64,000 bases of DNA from Paludibacteraceae bacterium (GCA_017451525.1 JAFTOD010000001.1:372001-436000); one strand, 5' to 3'; positions 8,605 to 16,750 are shown, counted from the first letter of the stretch. The notes: generated by a model from the sequence alone, not told the origin. Translations and numbers: made by a program.

Positions 8605-9828
8605 TTATTTTAATGTCATATTTTTCCAAGTGCTACTTGCTGCAGTACTTGTTGCAACTACAGGAGTTTGGGGCTTCTCGTTGATTAAGAACGCTTCTTT
8701 TTTCACATTCTTATTGATATAATCCGCCAAATCAGAATAAGATACATTACCTTGTGTCTCTTGTAATTTCTTCAGCAAGAAATAGGTAAATAAACCGTGT
8801 CCCTTCTCTGGATAAGTCATAGCTGTTTCATCACCGCTTGAAGCAGAGAATACTACAGCTTTACCAGCCAAGACTTCTTTCTTTGCTTCGCGAGCTACAC
8901 CACGAGCTGCTACGAGCATACTGCCCTCCTTATTTGCGCCAGTGAAGCAAGCATCCATAAAGTAGGTAATGTTTGATGCTTTGGTGTTTGCCAAAGTGGT
9001 GTAAAGCGTATTCAAACTATAGCAAGTAGTGGTGTTTGTTCCCTTTCCATCCACAGGAATGATATACGCATCACCTGTTTTCTCATCTGGAATACCATGA
9101 CCACAATAATATACAATGGCTTTGCTACCTTCAAAGTTGTTGAGTGCATATTTCAGCCAATCTACTCCACCAGAAATAACACCATATGAAGCATTCGCGT
9201 AATAACGAATTTGACGTTCTGGAATACCCAATGTCTTGATACAATACTCTTTGAACACTTCGCCATCGTGTGCTGCAAAATTGACATCATCCACAAATTG
9301 ATACTCCTCGTTAGCAATAATCAAAGCATATGTATTTTCTGATTTCTTATAACTTTGAGGAATGTTTCTATCAACATCGGATTTTACAACTTCTTTTTTG
9401 GGTGTTAAGATTTGATGTTCCTGTGCCAGTTGTACATGCTCTTCTTCTTTTTCCATTCGAAACTCAAAATCCTTCTGTTCTGGTTTCATTAATGCACCCG
9501 TTGCAGCATCCACTCCCCATCCCACAACATTTATGAGATTTGCTATTGTGGCTGCATTGTAAGTCTTCAGTACTGTTATTTCAATTGGCTTATAACCGTC
9601 GCTTTCAACAGTTATATTGCTTGGTTTGTAACCACGTTTTATTTTTACCTTATATGGCAAAGTTACATTATCGTAGTGCTTAACATCAGTTGTAATATCA
9701 ACTGGTTGCTTTTGTTGTGGGTCATTGAGCGTAATTTTTGCATTCACTCCTGAAAAAATTGTAGCACAAGACGATAATGTGAGTAGCAGTACGCACATTA
9801 TTAAAAATGACAAATGAATTCTCTTCAT
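8605..9828 (-). CDS. Caspase-family (peptidase C14) lipoprotein with PEGA-like domain
   Basis: A 407-residue exported protein. The signal sequence ends in the lipobox LSSC (Cys21). Residues about 35-90 resemble a PEGA-type beta domain (RGYKPSNITVESDGYKP). The caspase domain runs from about 165 to 400: YALIIANEEYQFVDDV at the first strand, catalytic His244 in YYCGHGIPDE and catalytic Cys294 in FMDACFTGA. Both catalytic residues are intact, so activity is plausible. It is the last gene of a three-gene secreted operon with a DUF4384 protein. Its substrate and trigger are unknown. Confidence 0.9.
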   Translation of the reverse strand: MKRIHLSFLIMCVLLLTLSSCATIFSGVNAKITLNDPQQKQPVDITTDVKHYDNVTLPYKVKIKRGYKPSNITVESDGYKPIEITVLKTYNAATIANLINVVGWGVDAATGALMKPEQKDFEFRMEKEEEHVQLAQEHQILTPKKEVVKSDVDRNIPQSYKKSENTYALIIANEEYQFVDDVNFAAHDGEVFKEYCIKTLGIPERQIRYYANASYGVISGGVDWLKYALNNFEGSKAIVYYCGHGIPDEKTGDAYIIPVDGKGTNTTTCYSLNTLYTTLANTKASNITYFMDACFTGANKEGSMLVAARGVAREAKKEVLAGKAVVFSASSGDETAMTYPEKGHGLFTYFLLKKLQETQGNVSYSDLADYINKNVKKEAFLINEKPQTPVVATSTAASSTWKNMTLK

Positions 9829-9830
9829 AA

Positions 9831-10673
9831 TTATTTGTTTATTTGAATTGTTTTTTCTATTGTTTGCATCGTTTCGTCATTGATGCGATTTTTGCGCAAC
9901 CATCTCTGGAAGTCTTCTACGGAAAGTTCGGGAACAAACTCTCCTGCTTCTGAGGAAGGCATTGAAAAGTCTTTTTTGGAAAAGACAAGAATAAATGTAT
10001 CAAATTCTACACTCTTGTCCGTTACCAAAATCGTTTCTTCTTGATAGGGATAGATTGGATCGGCAGTCGAAAGATACGTATATTCTTTATTGCTTTTCAC
10101 CTCTCGTGCCGTACCGTCTTCATTTTCGTAGGGCATCATACAAGAGATAATACCTGCATTATCATCGCGAAAGAAGATAGCCACATAGCCATTAATAGGC
10201 GACTTGAACAAAATAGAAACTTTATCATTATTCCTAAATTGGTCTGATTCGAAACCATTGTTGAGAACCTGCATTTTCAATTCCACCTCTGCGGTTTTCA
10301 ATTCACGCGCCTTGCCACATACCGAAGCTGTTATCACCATTACATCGTTTTCGTATGCAATGCTAACTTCTGGCTCTTTAGTGTCACTTAACCAAATGGC
10401 TTTTGATTCGGTGGAAGCATAACTATCCGACTGAACTTGGGATTTACTGTCCGAGGTGTGAATGGTTGTCGTGGTAGATTGTGATACTACCTGCCCAAAT
10501 TCATTAGCAATAGCTTCATTACGAGCTTTATCAATGGCTATTTGTTTGGCGCGGTTCAATGGAATCTCGCCGGGTACGGTATAGCGATACTCACCACAAA
10601 CAGTTGCAACGCGTTGTGCGTGAATGGTTGCTGCAAATAAAAAGACTAATATTAGATTTATTATGTATTTCAT
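9831..10673 (-). CDS. DUF4384 domain secreted protein
   Basis: 280 residues with a cleavable signal peptide (MKYIINLILVFLFAATIHAQ). The N-terminal part has an LPP20-like alanine-rich helix (RAKQIAIDKARNEAIANEFG). The C-terminal half carries the DUF4384 pattern: KVSILFKSPINGYVAIFF, then SCMMPYENEDG, then DTFILVFSKKDF. DUF4384 domains often accompany caspase-like proteins in bacteria. It overlaps the upstream gene by 1 bp (TAATG) and ends 2 bp before the caspase start, so the three are tightly coupled. Molecular function is unknown; a periplasmic binding or sensing role is inference. Confidence 0.85.
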   Translation of the reverse strand: MKYIINLILVFLFAATIHAQRVATVCGEYRYTVPGEIPLNRAKQIAIDKARNEAIANEFGQVVSQSTTTTIHTSDSKSQVQSDSYASTESKAIWLSDTKEPEVSIAYENDVMVITASVCGKARELKTAEVELKMQVLNNGFESDQFRNNDKVSILFKSPINGYVAIFFRDDNAGIISCMMPYENEDGTAREVKSNKEYTYLSTADPIYPYQEETILVTDKSVEFDTFILVFSKKDFSMPSSEAGEFVPELSVEDFQRWLRKNRINDETMQTIEKTIQINK

Positions 10674-11332
10674 TAGAAACCAAGTACTTTATCTAATTGT
10701 TCGTGCAAGTTTTCGCCTTTCTTTACCAATTCTTCACGAACAGCTTTCTTAGCTGCTTCTTTTGCCATTTCTCCATTATAAGCAATGCGCACCATTACTT
10801 CGCGGTTCTTGTTTTTCAAAACACGATAACATTCTACCACTGCTATTGTGCGACCAATAGATTGGCTAATCAGATTTTTGCTTGACATCACTGTTTCAGA
10901 AATACTTGCAGCTTGTTCTGCTGAAAGTTGCGAATTAGCAACAGTATTCTCTATCAAAGCACTTACTTCAGTTTGGATTTGTCCCGCAAGGTTGGTAATT
11001 GCTAATGAGGTGGCAGCAGTTTTAGCTGCATCATAATTCTCAGCAATGGATTGTGCAGTTGCCATGATGTATTTTGGGAATCCCATATCATCATATTGAA
11101 GTTGCATTTCGTAAGAGCGTTGCAACATCTTTTCTAAAGGAAGTGCACCTGGCGAAACAAGCCATCCTGCCTTTGCAAGTGCTTTCGCTTCTTTTTTGGT
11201 TGCTTTGTCCACTTTTGCAGCAAGTTCTTGTCTTGCCATTTTTTGGATCTCTTTACGTTCTTTTGCGTCTTGTGCGAAACTTGCGGAGCATGCTATCAGC
11301 ATTGCCATCGCTAGAAATAATACTTTTTTCAT
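10673..11332 (-). CDS. Secreted helical protein, first gene of the caspase operon
   Basis: 219 residues with a signal peptide (MKKVLFLAMAMLIACSASFA). The mature part is rich in Ala, Lys and Glu and predicted helical, with LPP20-like segments (YDAAKTAATSLAITNLAGQI, IGRTIAVVECYRVLKNKN). I do not recognise a more specific family. It leads the operon with the DUF4384 and caspase genes. No TAnnTTTG box lies between it and the structured leader RNA ending at 11398, so it is probably transcribed by read-through of that RNA. Confidence 0.75.
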   Translation of the reverse strand: MKKVLFLAMAMLIACSASFAQDAKERKEIQKMARQELAAKVDKATKKEAKALAKAGWLVSPGALPLEKMLQRSYEMQLQYDDMGFPKYIMATAQSIAENYDAAKTAATSLAITNLAGQIQTEVSALIENTVANSQLSAEQAASISETVMSSKNLISQSIGRTIAVVECYRVLKNKNREVMVRIAYNGEMAKEAAKKAVREELVKKGENLHEQLDKVLGF

Positions 11333-11397
11333 ACGATTGTTTTTTTAAGGGTTAATTATTGGTTGTTTATATTCTTTGTTTTCACGTATAGGCATAC

Positions 11398-11740
11398 AAA
11401 AAAGCGTGGAACTTGCTCTTGCCAGTTCCACCTTTTGAGGCTCTCGCATTGCCTAATCTCATAGAACCGACAACGCGAAGCCCACGCCGAATATAAACAT
11501 TCTCTGTGCTATTTTATAGCTAAGGTACGCGTGTGCGCATACGTATATACGCAAAAGATGTACCATAACAAGCACAAGAGGGATAATCTATATCCCGTAG
11601 GACATCTATCGTTGCTAAGTCCTGATGAGATTTTGAAAGTTGCGAGATTTCAAAAGGTCAGAACAGAGCGCTAATAAACGCCTTTTTAATATGTCTGCTA
11701 CCCTCCGCCAGTGATGTCAGACATCCCTCGGCGCAGGTTC
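11398..11740 (-). ncRNA. Structured leader RNA, copy A (upstream of the caspase operon)
   Basis: A promoter at 11747-11778 fires into a roughly 340-nt gene-free stretch ending in a terminator hairpin (GTGGAAC/GTTCCAC at 11406-11431, then six T). A conserved box at 11667-11698 contains GCGTTTATTAGCGCT. Minus-strand bases 11657-11641 (CCTTTTGA..TCTCGCA) pair with 11448-11431 (TGCGAGA..TCAAAAGG). The homologous copy B at 30457-30710 shows the same helix with different bases. Inner helices include AATCTCAT/ATGAGATT and the GGGATA/TATCCC hairpin. It may be a leader or an independent RNA; a relationship to 6S RNA (Bacteroidales-1) cannot be excluded without a covariance search. Confidence 0.7.
11406..11431 (-). 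terminator. Terminator closing leader RNA copy A
   Basis: Seven-bp perfect stem GTGGAAC/GTTCCAC with a 12-nt loop, followed by GC and six T on the minus strand. The next gene starts at 11332 without a visible promoter of its own. Confidence 0.8.
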
Positions 11741-11746
11741 ACGGTG

Positions 11747-11778
11747 CAAAGGTAGTACTTTTTTTTGAATTGAGCAAG
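11747..11778 (-). promoter_or_regulatory. Promoter of leader RNA copy A
   Basis: CTTG at 11778-11775, 20-bp spacer containing an A-tract, TACCTTTG at 11754-11747. Copy B is driven by the same arrangement. Confidence 0.8.
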
Positions 11779-11851
11779 AGTAGTGCAAATAAAAATGCCA
11801 TTTATGCGGATTTTGCATAAATGGCAGAGGAGGTTGGTAGGTCTAATTTAT

Positions 11852-13018
11852 TTAGTCTTTGTCATTCAACTCGTTTTCGATTTCTTCGATAGTTGGCATT
11901 GTGCCACGGAAATCGTCGGGAATGAGTTTTGCAAGTTGATATTGCGAAATGCCTAATGGTTGCGAAGAACCCTCCAATGCATATTGGGCTAAGACATCAT
12001 TCTTTTCTTTGCAAATGAGCAAACCAATAGCAGGGTTGTCTTGCGGTGTGTTAAGTACATGGTTAACTGCCACTACATAACCTCCAAGTTGTCCTACATT
12101 TGCACTTTCCAGTTTGCCAGTCTTAATTTCCACCACAACATAACGATGGAGAGGTACGTTATAGAACAACATGTCAATAAACATTTCTTCGCCTGCAACT
12201 TCTAAGCGATACTCTCGCCCCATGTATGCAAAGCCGCGACCGAGTTCAAGGAGAAACTTCTCAATATTCTTAACCAACTCGTCCTTTAGTTCGCTTTCTT
12301 TGTAGCGGTCTTTGAGTTTAAAGAAGTCAAATTGATAGGGGTCTTTGGTTAATTGTTGGGCTAAATCACTATCAATGGCAGGCAATGTAGCAGAGAAATT
12401 TGTAATCGCTTTGCCCGATCGCTCGTACAAATCTGTGTCAAGAAAATTAAGAAGCACATCACGTGACCAGCCATTTTGAAAAGTCTGATGCACATAGAAT
12501 AGTGCTTTGGAAGCATCTTTTTTGCATTTGTCAATGATGCGTATGTGATGACTCCATGGAATAGAAAAGAATTCAGTAGCTATATGTTGTAATGTGTGAT
12601 TCTTGCTATTAAAGAGTGTTTCTGTTTCGCCAATTGGCACTTCTGGAATTTTTACAACGGGTTGTTGTAAATTTAGCTCGGAGGTGTGAGGGGCATTTTT
12701 TACAACAGGTTGTTGTAAATTTATAAATTCTTGATAATAAGTCAGAAACCACTTTTTGCAGTAGTATAAATTGGTTGGTGACAAACCGCTAACACCTGGC
12801 AACGCATCTTTCAAATCTTGACTAATGGATTGCATTATACTTTCGCCCCAACGTTCTTCCACATTGAGTGCGACAATCTCACTACCTAATTCCCAATAGA
12901 AGCGTAGCATCTCTTGATTGACATGCACAGACGCTTTGATTTGACTTTGACGGAAACGTTGGCTTAGTGACTGAATCCATTGTTTGTAATCCTTGTCAAC
13001 GTGAATAAGATTGCTCAT
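11852..13018 (-). CDS. DUF1016/YhcG-type PDDEXK nuclease
   Basis: 388 residues. The N-terminal YhcG domain (about 5-100) includes FYWELGSEIV and SPTNLYYCKKWFLTYY. The C-terminal PDDEXK nuclease domain has FIDMLFYN followed by VVVEIKTGKL, giving the D...ExK catalytic arrangement. Such proteins are often found near restriction-modification loci, but none is visible here. The linker between the domains contains LQQPVVK twice, encoded by two palindromic DNA units 48 bp apart (12651-12671 and 12699-12719). Its own promoter is at 13045-13076. Confidence 0.92.
   Translation of the reverse strand: MSNLIHVDKDYKQWIQSLSQRFRQSQIKASVHVNQEMLRFYWELGSEIVALNVEERWGESIMQSISQDLKDALPGVSGLSPTNLYYCKKWFLTYYQEFINLQQPVVKNAPHTSELNLQQPVVKIPEVPIGETETLFNSKNHTLQHIATEFFSIPWSHHIRIIDKCKKDASKALFYVHQTFQNGWSRDVLLNFLDTDLYERSGKAITNFSATLPAIDSDLAQQLTKDPYQFDFFKLKDRYKESELKDELVKNIEKFLLELGRGFAYMGREYRLEVAGEEMFIDMLFYNVPLHRYVVVEIKTGKLESANVGQLGGYVVAVNHVLNTPQDNPAIGLLICKEKNDVLAQYALEGSSQPLGISQYQLAKLIPDDFRGTMPTIEEIENELNDKD
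12651..12719. repeat. Duplicated palindrome in the DUF1016 linker
   Basis: Two 21-bp near-palindromes (TTTACAAC with GTTGTAAA) start exactly 48 bp apart, so the reading frame is kept. They encode the repeated LQQPVVK. Confidence 0.85.
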
Positions 13019-13044
13019 ACAAATTATATTGTTGATTTTGTTCG

Positions 13045-13076
13045 CAAAGGTAGTGAATTATTTTGGATTGAGCAAG
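13045..13076 (-). promoter_or_regulatory. DUF1016 gene promoter
   Basis: CTTG at 13076-13073, 20-bp spacer, TACCTTTG at 13052-13045. A perfect hairpin (13077-13101) abuts the -33 box. Confidence 0.75.
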
Positions 13077-13251
13077 AAAAATCGCTTTTTGAGCGATTTT
13101 TCTTAGAAACTGATGAGTCAACTTTTTCGGGAAAACAGTCAACTGTTTTAGGAATCAAGTCAAGAGTTTTAGTCAATCTTAACAAACAGCACATTTCCTG
13201 ATTCAGAGTTCCTTGGTCGTTCCTTGGTTCATCCTTGGTTCGTCGTTGGTC
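13077..13251. repeat. Hairpin, 21-bp and 11-bp repeat cluster upstream of the DUF1016 gene
   Basis: In the 312-bp gap 13019-13330 no gene is supported. It holds the hairpin AAAAATCGCT/AGCGATTTTT (13077-13101), three 21-bp degenerate direct repeats each centred on AGTCAA (13112-13132, 13133-13153, 13154-13174), and four 11-bp repeats with consensus GTTCCTTGGTC (13208-13251). Confidence 0.8.
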
Positions 13252-13330
13252 TTTAACCCGAGGGAGAAAGGGAGGGTACAACAGAAAGGAATCTTAAAAA
13301 ATGGCACGAAAGTTCGAATTTCCCACTTAC

Positions 13331-16231
13331 TTATCTCGGTCCCATTGGTGGGCGTCCACCACTCTCATACATCTGCTGTTGCCATGCCGCAGCGCCAGTA
13401 GCTTTCAGTCCGCCCATGCGGTTGAGCTTATAGGTAAAAGTCAGCATGGCGTAGGTAGGCAAGGTATTGAACTTCTGGTAACTGACACTCGTTTCGTTGA
13501 CCGTTTGTACGATATTCTTCTTGTCGTTCAAGAGGTCGTACACCTTGAGGGTAAGTGTGGAGTTCTTCCACGTCTTGTCTATCGAGAAGTTCCAAATGAG
13601 TTCATTCACATCGGTCAAACCCTGATATCCATGGCGTGAGGTGTAACTCACATCCGTAGCGATATTCCATGACTTTGGCAAATGGAATGTCACATCGCCT
13701 GATATAATCCAATCACCGATATGGCTAATGTTCTTCTTGTTGAGCGAGTTGTGGGTCAGCGAATAGACATTGGTATTCTTTACGCCTATATCCACTATCT
13801 TATGAGTAAAGCGAAGGGTCAAGTCACTACTCATGCGGAAGTTACCCGTCTTTGAAGCATCGCCCAAAGGCAATTGGTCGGCAGCAATCAGTTGTGCTAT
13901 CTCATCGGCATCCTGCTCACGGAGCACATACGCCACACGTTGGTTGTAGCTTACGGCTGTACGCGAGTGGAATTGGAACATCTTCTTGCAGAATGGCGTA
14001 TTGCTCATGAAGTGCGCCCCCACATACCATGGTATCATCTCCGAATTAACCGTCTGCATATAGCGTTTACCCGTCTGGTCGTAGATGGTATTATTGGTCA
14101 GTGCATCTTGTGTGAGGTTGGCATTCATACCCACCATCATGCTGGAGAACTTCTCCTGATTAAACTTCGAATACATGGCAAAGATGTTGTGGCTAAACGC
14201 TGGATTCAAACCCAAGTTTCCCACCGTTTCGTTCATCGCGTCGGAGTTGTTGCGCACGGGTTCCATCTGTTGGATAGTAGGCTGATTGACACGACCGCGA
14301 TAGACGATACGTGCAAACTCCTTTTGTCCGAACTTATAACGGAAACGCACGTTTGGCGACCAGTTCCATCTGTTATATAAGGTATCGCGCGCGAGGGTGT
14401 TGCCATAGTAGGTGGTAGAATGTGTCTGTGTAGCCAGCACACGCGCACCAGCGGTGAGATCCATCTTCTCGTTTACCCAGCGATAGTTGAGTTCCAATTG
14501 CTCGGTGTACATATCGTTGGTGAGGGCATTGGAATAGACACTATCGTATTCATAGTTGCCAGTAATACTATCCATGGAATATTGGTCTTTCACCGAATTG
14601 CGGTTGCTACCCGAAAGCGAAAGCACCGTTTCGATAAAGTGGTTCTTTCCATAGATTGGCTCGACGAACGATGTACGCAGCGAGTAGCTGAGGGCATTGT
14701 TGTGCGAGAGGGTGTTTTGGTCCACAAGTGCCGCATTAGTCAGATTATCAAAGGCATAGGTATCGGTCTCGCCTTTGGTATTCTTAAAGGTCACGTTCGC
14801 ACGCATCGTCAGACTGCGACCGGGTTTAGCAAACTTATGGTTGTAGGTCGCACGAATAGCCGCAGAAATCTCCTCTTGCAGACTATTCTGGTTTTGATAG
14901 CCGTCGTTGATGAGCACGGAGTCGCGCTCGTAGGTATAGTCGTTGGTCTGTGCGTAGCGCGAGTTGGAGTAGCTGATTTGTGGGCGAAGGATGACCTTGT
15001 TCATGGAGTCAATCTGGTACTCCATCTCCAGACGCATCTGCGCGTCCCATGCATGGGTCACTTTGTTGGTGGAATCTTGGTCAATATACGTTGCCTCCTC
15101 GCTGTAGCTCTCCTTTTGCGACTGGGTACGCGTGTCATTTACCGAGTGATTCAGCGTAGCATCACCACCAAGTAGCAGTTCGGTTTTATCGTCTTTCTTG
15201 TCTAACTTGCCAGTCAAGTCTATATTGGTGTTCACACCCAAGTTCTCAGACGCTGTGATACCTGCGTTTTGTCCGCCAAACCAACCGCGTCCGCGACGTG
15301 AGCGAATCTCGTTGGTGTTGTTGGCACTACCTATAATGGTTGTCTGACTCTCACCTAATAGCAGGTTGGTGAATATATTAGCATTGTAGCGCGCATCATT
15401 CTCCAAGAAATGCACCATACGCGCAGCATCCGTTGCACCGTATGCTGGATTGCCATAGTCGAACCACCCACCGTCATCCGTCACAAGGTCTGTGCCCAGT
15501 GCGCCAGAGTAGTTGCCGAATAGTCCTTTCTTGCGGTCTTTCTTTAGACTGAGATTGATGATACGCTCCGTCTCATCATCTTCAAAGCCCGTGAGTTTTG
15601 CCATTTCACTCTTCTCATCAATGACTTGAATCTTCTCAATCATATCTGCAGGGATATTCTTCGTGGCAGTCTGTACATCATCGCCAAAGAACTTCTTTCC
15701 GTCAATACGCACACCTTTTATCTCCTCACCATTGATGGTCACATTACCCTCTTTGTCCACCTCCACGCCATTCATCTTCTTGAGCAGTTCCTCTACTGTG
15801 GCAGTTTCAGCCACTTGGTAGGCAGCAGTGTTGTATTCGATGGTATCACCCTTGACGGTCATCTCTGCTGCTTTGCCCTGTACGCTAACCTCTGCTAACT
15901 CTTGCACTTGTTCCGTCAATCGTATTGCAGGCAAGTCTAAATCGGCGTTCTTCATCTCCACCCATTGGCTATGCTCATTGTATCCTACCGACGATACAAG
16001 TAGGCGGTACTTACCTGCACGGATATTGCTGAGGATGAATAGTCCATCGTAGTAAGTTTGTGCACCCTGCACCATAGTAGAGTCGCCACCTTCGTATGCG
16101 AACAAACGCACCGTAGCCATCTCCACAGGTTGCCCGTCGGTTTTAGAGAGGATTGTTCCTGACAATGTTTTCTGCGCCATAACTGTAGCTGCAACTACGC
16201 ATAATAGCAATATTACTAAAATCTTTTTCAT
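13331..16231 (-). CDS. TonB-dependent-receptor-like outer-membrane beta-barrel protein
   Basis: About 966 residues beginning MKKILVILLLCVVAATVMA, a signal peptide, then a carboxypeptidase-regulatory-like domain (TLSGTILSKTDGQPVEMATV) and a plug-like region with VEELLKKMNGVEVDKEGNV and IRIDGKKFFGDD-type sequence. The rest is the OMP_b-brl_3 style barrel rich in alternating aromatic residues, ending GGRPPMGPR. It lacks the long SusC architecture and has no SusD partner. Probable role: outer-membrane uptake or sensing of an unknown ligand, powered by TonB. The longer upstream TTG reading lacks a signal peptide at its N-terminus, so the ATG at 16231 was chosen. Confidence 0.88.
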   Translation of the reverse strand: MKKILVILLLCVVAATVMAQKTLSGTILSKTDGQPVEMATVRLFAYEGGDSTMVQGAQTYYDGLFILSNIRAGKYRLLVSSVGYNEHSQWVEMKNADLDLPAIRLTEQVQELAEVSVQGKAAEMTVKGDTIEYNTAAYQVAETATVEELLKKMNGVEVDKEGNVTINGEEIKGVRIDGKKFFGDDVQTATKNIPADMIEKIQVIDEKSEMAKLTGFEDDETERIINLSLKKDRKKGLFGNYSGALGTDLVTDDGGWFDYGNPAYGATDAARMVHFLENDARYNANIFTNLLLGESQTTIIGSANNTNEIRSRRGRGWFGGQNAGITASENLGVNTNIDLTGKLDKKDDKTELLLGGDATLNHSVNDTRTQSQKESYSEEATYIDQDSTNKVTHAWDAQMRLEMEYQIDSMNKVILRPQISYSNSRYAQTNDYTYERDSVLINDGYQNQNSLQEEISAAIRATYNHKFAKPGRSLTMRANVTFKNTKGETDTYAFDNLTNAALVDQNTLSHNNALSYSLRTSFVEPIYGKNHFIETVLSLSGSNRNSVKDQYSMDSITGNYEYDSVYSNALTNDMYTEQLELNYRWVNEKMDLTAGARVLATQTHSTTYYGNTLARDTLYNRWNWSPNVRFRYKFGQKEFARIVYRGRVNQPTIQQMEPVRNNSDAMNETVGNLGLNPAFSHNIFAMYSKFNQEKFSSMMVGMNANLTQDALTNNTIYDQTGKRYMQTVNSEMIPWYVGAHFMSNTPFCKKMFQFHSRTAVSYNQRVAYVLREQDADEIAQLIAADQLPLGDASKTGNFRMSSDLTLRFTHKIVDIGVKNTNVYSLTHNSLNKKNISHIGDWIISGDVTFHLPKSWNIATDVSYTSRHGYQGLTDVNELIWNFSIDKTWKNSTLTLKVYDLLNDKKNIVQTVNETSVSYQKFNTLPTYAMLTFTYKLNRMGGLKATGAAAWQQQMYESGGRPPMGPR

Positions 16232-16356
16232 ATAAGAAATTACACATCTAACTGGATTAAGTGTGACAAAAACTATGCCAAAATAGAACATTAGCTACGC
16301 TAAAATGTTGATGTATGCGCAATAAAACAAAAAAAATGCATTTTTTTCTAAAAATA

Positions 16357-16388
16357 TTTGCGTATATGCATTTTTTGTAGTACCTTTG
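16357..16388 (+). promoter_or_regulatory. Promoter of the tRNA-Leu / rpsU unit
   Basis: TTTG at 16357-16360, 20-bp spacer, TACCTTTG at 16381-16388: a textbook Bacteroidota promoter. About 140 nt of leader precede the tRNA. Confidence 0.85.
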
Positions 16389-16462
16389 TAGCCGATTTCG
16401 GAATTAACTCTCCTTGTTTTGAGAAATTTAACTCAAACAAATCGAAAGTTTTTTCGATTTGA

Positions 16463-16528
16463 GAGGAGGAATCGCGGTCGCCTAATGCCGCAGAGCGGCA
16501 GTCATTGCGACAAGCGAATTCCGACGAA
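16463..16528 (+). ncRNA. Three-stem RNA element, copy 1 (before tRNA-Leu)
   Basis: Nested stems GGAATCGC/GCGAATTCC (one bulge), GTCGC/GCGAC and the apical hairpin GCCGC-aga-GCGGC, flanked by GAGGA and GACGAAG. Copy 2 at 16679-16750 has the same stems with different bases and the same loop words (CCTAAT, AAGC, GACGAAG). Confidence 0.7.
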
Positions 16529-16612
16529 GCCCAGATGGCGGAATCGGTAGACGCGCTGGTCTCAAACACCAGTAGGTTCACCCCTGTGCCGGTTCGACCC
16601 CGGCTCTGGGTA
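16529..16612 (+). tRNA. tRNA-Leu(CAA)
   Basis: Acceptor GCCCAGA pairs with TCTGGGT; anticodon stem CTGGT/ACCAG with loop CTCAAAC gives anticodon CAA; a long variable arm as expected for leucine tRNA; T-loop TTCGACC. CCA is not encoded. Confidence 0.97.
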
Positions 16613-16641
16613 CAAAGTAAAATTAAGTTTAACTATCCAAC

Positions 16642-16678
16642 TAAAATCGGGAAGCAATATATTTGTTTCCCGATTTTA
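16642..16678 (+). terminator. Stem-loop after tRNA-Leu
   Basis: Twelve-bp stem TAAAATCGGGAA/TTCCCGATTTTA. It is not followed by a T-run, so it may be a processing stem or weak terminator that lets transcription continue to rpsU. Confidence 0.5.
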
Positions 16679-16750
16679 AGAGGAAGAATGGCGGCGAGCC
16701 TAATTCGCAAAGCGAATTATTTCTCGCAAGCACATTCTGACGAAGGTCAT
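16679..16750 (+). ncRNA. Three-stem RNA element, copy 2 (rpsU leader)
   Basis: Stems AGAATG/CATTCT, GCGAG/CTCGC and AATTCGC-aaa-GCGAATT replace those of copy 1 base for base, with conserved GAGGA, CCTAAT, CGCAAGC and GACGAAG. Two more hairpins (GCGG/CCGC and CAGGC/GCCTG) follow before the rpsU Shine-Dalgarno sequence. Confidence 0.7.

Noticed and set aside
11618-11655. A hammerhead-like CTGATGA followed by a stem on the plus strand
   Set aside because: The GAAA core and third stem are missing, and the transcribed strand is minus.
13024-13281. An 85-codon minus-strand frame with KTLDLIPKTVD-like repeats
   Set aside because: The repeat comes from 21-bp DNA repeats, and the DUF1016 promoter runs through it.
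16735-16745. CTGACGA resembling a hammerhead core in the rpsU leader
   Set aside because: Copy 1 has CCGACGA and no GAAAC strand exists, so catalytic ribozyme structure is not supported.
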